Assembly (NCBI GenBank): GCA_002898915.1 | Contig: BEHO01000028.1 | Coordinates: forward strand, 1-8,943 | Origin: a bacterium HR12 | GTDB lineage: Bacteria > Actinomycetota > UBA4738 > HRBIN12 | Length of the DNA: 8,943 nt | Reading direction: 5' to 3' | Part shown: positions 6,117 through 8,943 of the stretch, piece by piece | How positions within the stretch are numbered: position 1 is the stretch's first letter | Layout: each line of letters starts with the position of its first letter | Notes under the pieces: model-generated | The model's input: only the letters and a program-made list of their open reading frames with translations | Databases searched by the model: none | What the model was told of the DNA's origin: nothing | Translations under genes and position numbers: made by a program

Positions 6117-6758
6117 GTGCGTGTGATCGCCGTGCCCGTGAAGGCCCTCGAGCGGTCCAAGTCCCGCCTCGCCCCCCACCTCTCGCCGCTCGAGCGGGGG
6201 GCGCTCACGCTCGCCATGCTGGAGGACGTCCTCGACGTCGCCCAGGCCATGCCGGGGTGGGAGACGTGGGTCGTCTCGCCCGACGAGGCGGTGCTCGAGG
6301 TCGCCGCCCGTCGCCACGCTCGCACCGTGGTCGAGGCCCGGCCCGGCCTCGTCGCCGCGGTGCGACAGGTGGAGCAGGTCGCCCTCTCCGAGCGGGCGCA
6401 GGCCCTGGCGGTGCTCTCGGCCGACCTCCCCCTGCTCACGGCGTCGGCGCTCCAGGCCGCCCTGCGCACGCTCGGACCGGTGGTGCTCGGGCGCTCGTCC
6501 CGGGAGGGCACGAGCCTCCTCCTCCGGCGACCACCGCGCGCGATCCCCGCGCGCTTCGGCCCCGACTCGTTCCGCCGGCACCTGGAGCTCGCCCGCGCAC
6601 GGGGCCTGCCGGTCGCCGTCGTGGACCGACCCGAGCTCGCCTTCGACCTCGACCTGCCGGGCGATATCCTCACCGTGCTCGCCGACGCCCGCCGGGGTCG
6701 GACGCTGGAGGTGTGCCTCGGGATGGATCTCGGCGAGCGGCTCGCCGCCCACGCGTGA
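6117..6758 (+). CDS. cofC: 2-phospho-L-lactate / phosphoenolpyruvate guanylyltransferase (CofC/FbiD)
   Basis: Activates 2-phospho-L-lactate (archaea) or PEP (actinobacteria) with GTP for coenzyme F420 side-chain synthesis. The 213 aa show the expected blocks: IAVPVKALERSKSRLAP (4-20, nucleotide-binding start with the conserved Lys/Ser), LSADLPLLT (100-108, metal-binding Asp), REGTSLLLRRPP (129-140), FGPDSFRRHL (147-156) and LAFDLDLPGDI (174-184). The GTG start at 6117 coincides with the predicted transcription start, and two downstream GTGs (6123, 6132) are less good. A 16-nt gap separates it from the cold-shock-like gene on the same strand, so they form an operon. No fbiA/fbiB or F420-dependent enzymes are in the window; their presence elsewhere is inferred. 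Confidence 0.93.
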   Translation: MRVIAVPVKALERSKSRLAPHLSPLERGALTLAMLEDVLDVAQAMPGWETWVVSPDEAVLEVAARRHARTVVEARPGLVAAVRQVEQVALSERAQALAVLSADLPLLTASALQAALRTLGPVVLGRSSREGTSLLLRRPPRAIPARFGPDSFRRHLELARARGLPVAVVDRPELAFDLDLPGDILTVLADARRGRTLEVCLGMDLGERLAAHA

Positions 6759-6774
6759 GGCCGAGGAGGATGGG

Positions 6775-6981
6775 ATGCCGCAGGGGACCGTGAAGCACTA
6801 CGACGCCGAGACCCGCACGGGCTCGCTGCTGATGGAGGACCGGACCGAGGTCGCCATCGACGCCACCTCCATGGAAGGCTCGGGGCTGCGGTTCCTCCGG
6901 CTCGGGCAGCGGGTCCGCTTCGACCTCGTCGAGGAGAGCGGACGGAAGGTGGCCCGCTCCCTCCGCATCGTCACGATGTGA
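6775..6981 (+). CDS. Degenerate cold-shock-domain protein
   Basis: A 68-aa protein about the size of a bacterial cold-shock protein. The start GTVKHYDAETRTGSLLM follows the CSD pattern GTVKWFNxxKGFGFI, and the end GQRVRFDLVEESGRKVARSL matches the last two strands of the barrel. But the RNP1 aromatics (the FGF of KGFGFI) are replaced by Thr/Ser/Leu (RTGSLL), and RNP2 (VFVH) reads EVAIDA, so the nucleic-acid stacking surface is largely missing. It may bind RNA differently, bind protein, or be a barrel of other use. The ATG at 6775 has AGGAGG at 6764-6769. It is second in an operon with cofC and convergent with HU, with a 6-nt gap between stops. Confidence 0.82.
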   Translation: MPQGTVKHYDAETRTGSLLMEDRTEVAIDATSMEGSGLRFLRLGQRVRFDLVEESGRKVARSLRIVTM

Positions 6982-6987
6982 CGCCGC

Positions 6988-7296
6988 TCAGCGCCCCCGG
7001 GAGGTGGCGCGCCGCCGCCGCGCCGCCACCATCTCCTTGAACTCCTTCCCGGGGACGAACCACGGGAGGTCCCGGGCGGGGACGACGATCGGGGTCTCGG
7101 GCTTCCGCGGGTTCCGGGCGATCCGCTGGTTCCGGTGCTTCCGCTCGAACGTGCCGAATCCCACGAGCGAAACCCGGTCCCCCTTGGCGACGGTCTCCCG
7201 GATGACGGCCATCGCAGCGTCCAGGGTCCTCCCGATCTCCGCCTTGCTCGCTCCGGTCCGCTTCGCGATCTCCGCGATGAGTCCGCTCTTGTTCAT
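6988..7296 (-). CDS. hup: HU-family DNA-binding nucleoid protein
   Basis: A small dimeric protein that bends and compacts DNA. The 102 aa are the HU core plus a short basic tail. Helical dimer part: MNKSGLIAEIAKRTGASKAE (1-20) and DAAMAVIRETVAKGD; then the signature VGFGTFERKHRNQRIARNP (45-63) leading into the DNA-gripping beta arm, with a proline at the arm tip (RKPETPIVVPA). The end, VPGKEFKEMVAARRRRATSRGR, lacks the long Lys/Ala tail of mycobacterial HupB. The ATG at 7296 has a GGGGGAG SD and a strong promoter (TTGACC-17-TAGCGT), fitting high expression. In well-known actinomycetes I recall hup lying next to leuD/leuC; these are not here. Confidence 0.93.
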   Translation of the reverse strand: MNKSGLIAEIAKRTGASKAEIGRTLDAAMAVIRETVAKGDRVSLVGFGTFERKHRNQRIARNPRKPETPIVVPARDLPWFVPGKEFKEMVAARRRRATSRGR

Positions 7297-7319
7297 CGCT
7301 CTCCCCCTTCGCCGCGCTC

Positions 7320-7348
7320 ACGCTACCCAGGCGGAGCCGCACGGTCAA
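7320..7348 (-). promoter_or_regulatory. Promoter of the HU gene
   Basis: On the minus strand TTGACC (7343-7348) and TAGCGT (7320-7325) are spaced by exactly 17 nt. Transcription would start near 7313, giving a leader of about 17 nt with the SD. This is the best consensus promoter in the window. Confidence 0.7.
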
Positions 7349-7393
7349 TCCGACGCTCCCGCGGCCGCCCCGCTCACCCGGGACTGGTCGCTC

Positions 7394-7408
7394 CGCACCA
7401 TCGGTGCG
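7394..7408. repeat. Short perfect inverted repeat upstream of the lipoprotein gene
   Basis: CGCACC-ATC-GGTGCG, 6-bp arms with a 3-nt spacer, ends 11 nt before the lipoprotein ATG. It could be an operator or a 5' hairpin; too short to be sure. Confidence 0.3.
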
Positions 7409-7419
7409 ACCATGCGGGT

Positions 7420-8073
7420 ATGCGACGCACCGTGCTCCGGGCGATCGTGTCGGGCCTCGCCCTCGGGCTGGCCCTCGCCGCCTGCGCTTCGCCCAAGGAA
7501 CGGGAGCTCCTGCGGTACTACGACCCGGAGCACCTGTTCTCCGCCCGCCTGCCCGCGGCCAACACGATCTCCGTCCTGCCGCCCCAGCAGGTCGAGGAGG
7601 GGCCGTCGCTGCTCTCGGGGGTGATCTCCCAGCCGTCGCTCCCGAGCCCCTCGCCCCCGTCCCGGTTCGGTGGGATCGGCGAGGGGCTGGGACAGCCGCC
7701 GACCCCGCCCGACCGCACGGTCTACGAGGCCCTCGCGGTCTCCACGGAGACCTTCGACGACCTCCAGGACATGGCCCTGTTCTTCGTCACCGGCGATCCG
7801 TCCATGGACGTACGCGAGCAGCGCGACGTCAGGATCGACGGGCTGCCCGGGCTCCTCGTCGTCGCCGACTCCGTCCAGGGCGGCGAGGCCCGGGCGGGCG
7901 TGGCCGTGGCCATGACGCTCGGGCGCGAGGGGACGGGGTACGTCCTCGCCGCGATCTTCCCACCGGGGCAGTGGGAGGCGGAGGAGCCCGACTTCCTGCG
8001 GGTGCTCTCCTCCTTCCGCGTCGAGACCCCGCCGCTCCTCCGCACCTATCCCCTCGCCGACGAGCCCGCCTAG
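7420..8073 (+). CDS. Secreted lipoprotein, unknown function
   Basis: A 217-aa protein with a lipoprotein signal: basic n-region MRRTVLR, hydrophobic core, and lipobox LAAC with the lipidated Cys at residue 22. It would be anchored to the outer face of the membrane. After a Pro/Ser-rich stretch (about residues 47-93), the domain YEALAVSTETFDD... to SFRV ends in FLRVLSSFRV, reminiscent of PsbP/DUF1795/LpqN-like lipoproteins (weak, by eye). The first part, HLFSARLPAANTISVLP, also fits that fold. The ATG at 7420 has no SD; upstream frame sequence lies opposite the HU gene and is not coding. Transcription may be leaderless. Divergent from HU. Confidence 0.8.
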   Translation: MRRTVLRAIVSGLALGLALAACASPKERELLRYYDPEHLFSARLPAANTISVLPPQQVEEGPSLLSGVISQPSLPSPSPPSRFGGIGEGLGQPPTPPDRTVYEALAVSTETFDDLQDMALFFVTGDPSMDVREQRDVRIDGLPGLLVVADSVQGGEARAGVAVAMTLGREGTGYVLAAIFPPGQWEAEEPDFLRVLSSFRVETPPLLRTYPLADEPA

Positions 8074-8079
8074 GGCTCG
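8061..8079 (+). terminator. Hairpin overlapping the lipoprotein stop codon
   Basis: CGAGCCC-GCCTA-GGGCTCG is a perfect 7-bp stem with a 5-nt loop, with the TAG stop in the loop and 3' arm. No U-tract follows, so it could be a U-less terminator insulating the tRNA gene, or chance in GC-rich DNA. Confidence 0.4.
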
Positions 8080-8093
8080 CCCTCCCACGCTGC

Positions 8094-8099
8094 TAGCAT
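8094..8099 (+). promoter_or_regulatory. -10 box of tRNA-Gln
   Basis: TAGCAT 11 nt before the mature tRNA 5' end, within CTAGCATGAG, identical to the RAM-domain gene promoter core. No clear -35 at 17 nt. Confidence 0.45.
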
Positions 8100-8110
8100 G
8101 AGCTCTGCCC

Positions 8111-8184
8111 TGGCCCGTGGGGTAACGGTAGCCCGACTGACTCTGGATCAGTTAGTCCTGGTTCGAATCCAGGCGGGCCAGCCA
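8111..8184 (+). tRNA. tRNA-Gln (anticodon CTG)
   Basis: A complete cloverleaf of 74 nt including an encoded CCA: acceptor TGGCCCG/CGGGCCA; D arm GGG-TAACGGTAG-CCC; anticodon arm ACTGA-CTCTGGA-TCAGT with anticodon CTG at 8143-8145 (reads CAG); 4-nt variable loop; T arm CCTGG-TTCGAAT-CCAGG; discriminator G. All stems pair perfectly. The U1-A72 first pair and discriminator G are typical of bacterial tRNA-Gln. Confidence 0.96.
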
Positions 8185-8193
8185 GGGAAAACG

Positions 8194-8225
8194 CTTCTGC
8201 GGCGGGGTCGCAGAGGGGGCAGAAG
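8194..8225 (+). repeat. Two overlapping, alternative hairpins after the tRNA
   Basis: CTTCTGCG (8194-8201) can pair with CGCAGAGG (8209-8216; one G-U) around a 7-nt loop, or its CTTCTGC can pair perfectly with GCAGAAG (8219-8225). The two structures share the left arm. The first could terminate tRNA transcription, though no U-tract follows. Confidence 0.4.
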
Positions 8226-8308
8226 GTAGCAGGAAGGTAGCGAGCGGCCGGACCGGCCGGCGCGAGCTCGCGGGCCTGGGCCTCGTTGGCCGGCGGGGGA
8301 AGGCTGCC

Positions 8309-8330
8309 GACCGTTACAGTTGTAACGGTC
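8309..8330. promoter_or_regulatory. 22-bp palindrome, candidate operator
   Basis: Perfect 10-bp arms GACCGTTACA and TGTAACGGTC flank a GT centre; beyond a 2-nt offset the pairing resumes with GCCGA/TCGGC. The AT-containing core stands out in GC-rich surroundings, as expected of a dimeric repressor site. No -10/-35 pair could be assigned to it and no T-run follows. Confidence 0.45.
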
Positions 8331-8439
8331 TCGGCCGCCTCGATGAGCTGAGGGGCGCGGCTATCGCTGAACCCCTACCCCTCGCGCCGCCGCTCGATCC
8401 GGCGTGGGCGTTCGACGCGACGAGAGGGCCGATAGACCT

Positions 8440-8916
8440 TCATGACCACGTGCGCCATCTCTCGAACCGCTGCTGCGATTCCCTGAGCACCTCATCCCAG
8501 TCATCCCGGAGGGGAAGGACGCCCAGGTCCTCAATCGTGAAGCGCAGTACCTCCTCAAGCGAGATCCGCCCAGTCGGGACATGCGCCTTGGGCGTGAGTC
8601 GCCCGCGTGCCGCTAGAACATCCTCGCCGAGGTGAAGATGAGGTCGCGGGGTGCGGGATCGATCGGGATGCCAGTGCCAGCCGAGCATCTCCGCTCCGTC
8701 GTCGGGGACGAGCAGCGAATATGCGTACTGGGTGACCGTGGTCTTCCAGGGACCCAACTCGCCTGCGGCTCTCACAATCCCGTACTGAATCCTCACGGCA
8801 AGCGTCAGGTCATCGCCCCTGAGGCGAGTTGCGCCGCCGCTCGAGAGCGTCACTGAGTGAGGCCCTGCATGCGGCTCATGTGCACGAGGAGAAAGGACGA
8901 GCTGGTCCCGCGTCAC
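8440..8916 (-). CDS. His-rich protein of unknown function (frame open to window edge)
   Basis: 158 aa from GTG 8916, but the frame has no stop up to 8943 and that GTG has no SD, so the true start may lie outside. I do not recognise the family with certainty. Visible features are a beta-like segment TTVTQYAYSLLVPD (59-72), then HWHP (81-84), RPHLHLG (91-97) and KAHVPTGRISLEEVLRFTIE (110-129), ending in a charged Trp/Arg helix. Evenly placed HxH motifs suggest a metal or catalytic His cluster. The pattern (YxY, HxH, then xHxPTGR and a helix) recalls small TumE/DUF6516-like toxin-family proteins, a weak resemblance only. Codon choice includes many A/T third positions and AGA/ATT/CTT codons avoided in the neighbours, suggesting recent acquisition. 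No partner gene is visible. Confidence 0.72.
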   Translation of the reverse strand: MTRDQLVLSPRAHEPHAGPHSVTLSSGGATRLRGDDLTLAVRIQYGIVRAAGELGPWKTTVTQYAYSLLVPDDGAEMLGWHWHPDRSRTPRPHLHLGEDVLAARGRLTPKAHVPTGRISLEEVLRFTIEDLGVLPLRDDWDEVLRESQQRFERWRTWS

Positions 8917-8943
8917 GGTTGAGACCGCGCGCCGGAGAGGATC

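Larger units (their letters stand above)
8185..8439. other. Gene-free stretch rich in inverted repeats, downstream of tRNA-Gln
   Basis: I find no credible coding sequence on either strand. It holds two mutually exclusive hairpins right after the tRNA (8194-8225), a 9-nt tandem-like direct repeat GAAGGTAGC (8222-8230, 8233-8241), the dyads CGGCCGG-A-CCGGCCG (8245-8259) and CGCGAGCTCGCG (8261-8272), and the 22-bp palindrome at 8309-8330. The position next to a tRNA 3' end suits an attachment site or element junction, but no second copy of the tRNA end is visible in the window. Confidence 0.5.

Noticed and set aside
8185..8374. Minus-strand open stretch (QLIEAAETVTTVTVG...) running into the tRNA
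   Set aside because: It has no good start or SD, and it runs into the antisense of the tRNA, giving the familiar spurious AGPPGFEPGL-type peptide. Treated as non-coding.
1..8943. CRISPR array, insertion sequence or prophage genes
   Set aside because: No regularly spaced repeats, transposase, integrase or phage structural gene could be seen on either strand.
8440..8943. Firm call of a TumE-type toxin
   Set aside because: The resemblance is limited to motif order and no antitoxin is visible, so it is left as unknown function.

Overview
The window is a GC-rich chromosomal segment, almost certainly from an actinomycete-like bacterium (phylum Actinomycetota; class not determinable by eye). The evidence is strong G/C bias at third codon positions, frequent GTG starts, TAnnnT-type -10 boxes (one placed for leaderless translation), a CofC/FbiD-type enzyme of coenzyme F420 synthesis, and a gene neighbourhood (Lrp-type RAM protein, ddl, acyltransferase, cofC, HU, tRNA-Gln) that I recall from mycobacterial and streptomycete chromosomes. 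An ATP-type PEP carboxykinase argues against the best-studied actinobacterial genera, which use the GTP type, so a deep-branching lineage is plausible (inference).

Layout. 1-1107: 3' part of an ATP-dependent PEP carboxykinase (+). 1104-2053: a minus-strand pair, a COG1926-type phosphoribosyltransferase followed by a small three-helix membrane protein (GTGA overlap). 2054-2149: divergent promoter region. 2150-2383: stand-alone Lrp/AsnC RAM-domain protein (+). 2443-6035: minus-strand run, in transcription order bioY (biotin ECF S-component), a PlsC-like acyltransferase, a PLP-dependent trans-sulfuration enzyme and ddl; the last two overlap by ATGA. 6036-6116: divergent region with a 24-bp palindrome. 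6117-6981: cofC and a degenerate cold-shock-domain protein (+). 6988-7296: HU-family protein (-) with the clearest promoter in the window. 7420-8073: lipoprotein (+). 8111-8184: tRNA-Gln(CTG). 8185-8439: no gene, but many inverted repeats. 8440 to the edge: a minus-strand gene of unrecognised function with visibly less GC-biased codons.

The first ~8.1 kb is core metabolism: gluconeogenesis, cell-wall dipeptide, phospholipid, sulfur amino acid, biotin uptake, F420, nucleoid. The change in character after the tRNA suggests an accessory region begins there. I found no convincing undescribed multi-gene system. The points most worth a second look are the palindromes at 6079-6102 and 8309-8330, the tRNA-Gln boundary with its His-rich orphan gene, and the acyltransferase with an apparent CTG start and a TAG cutting off a plausible C-terminal helix.
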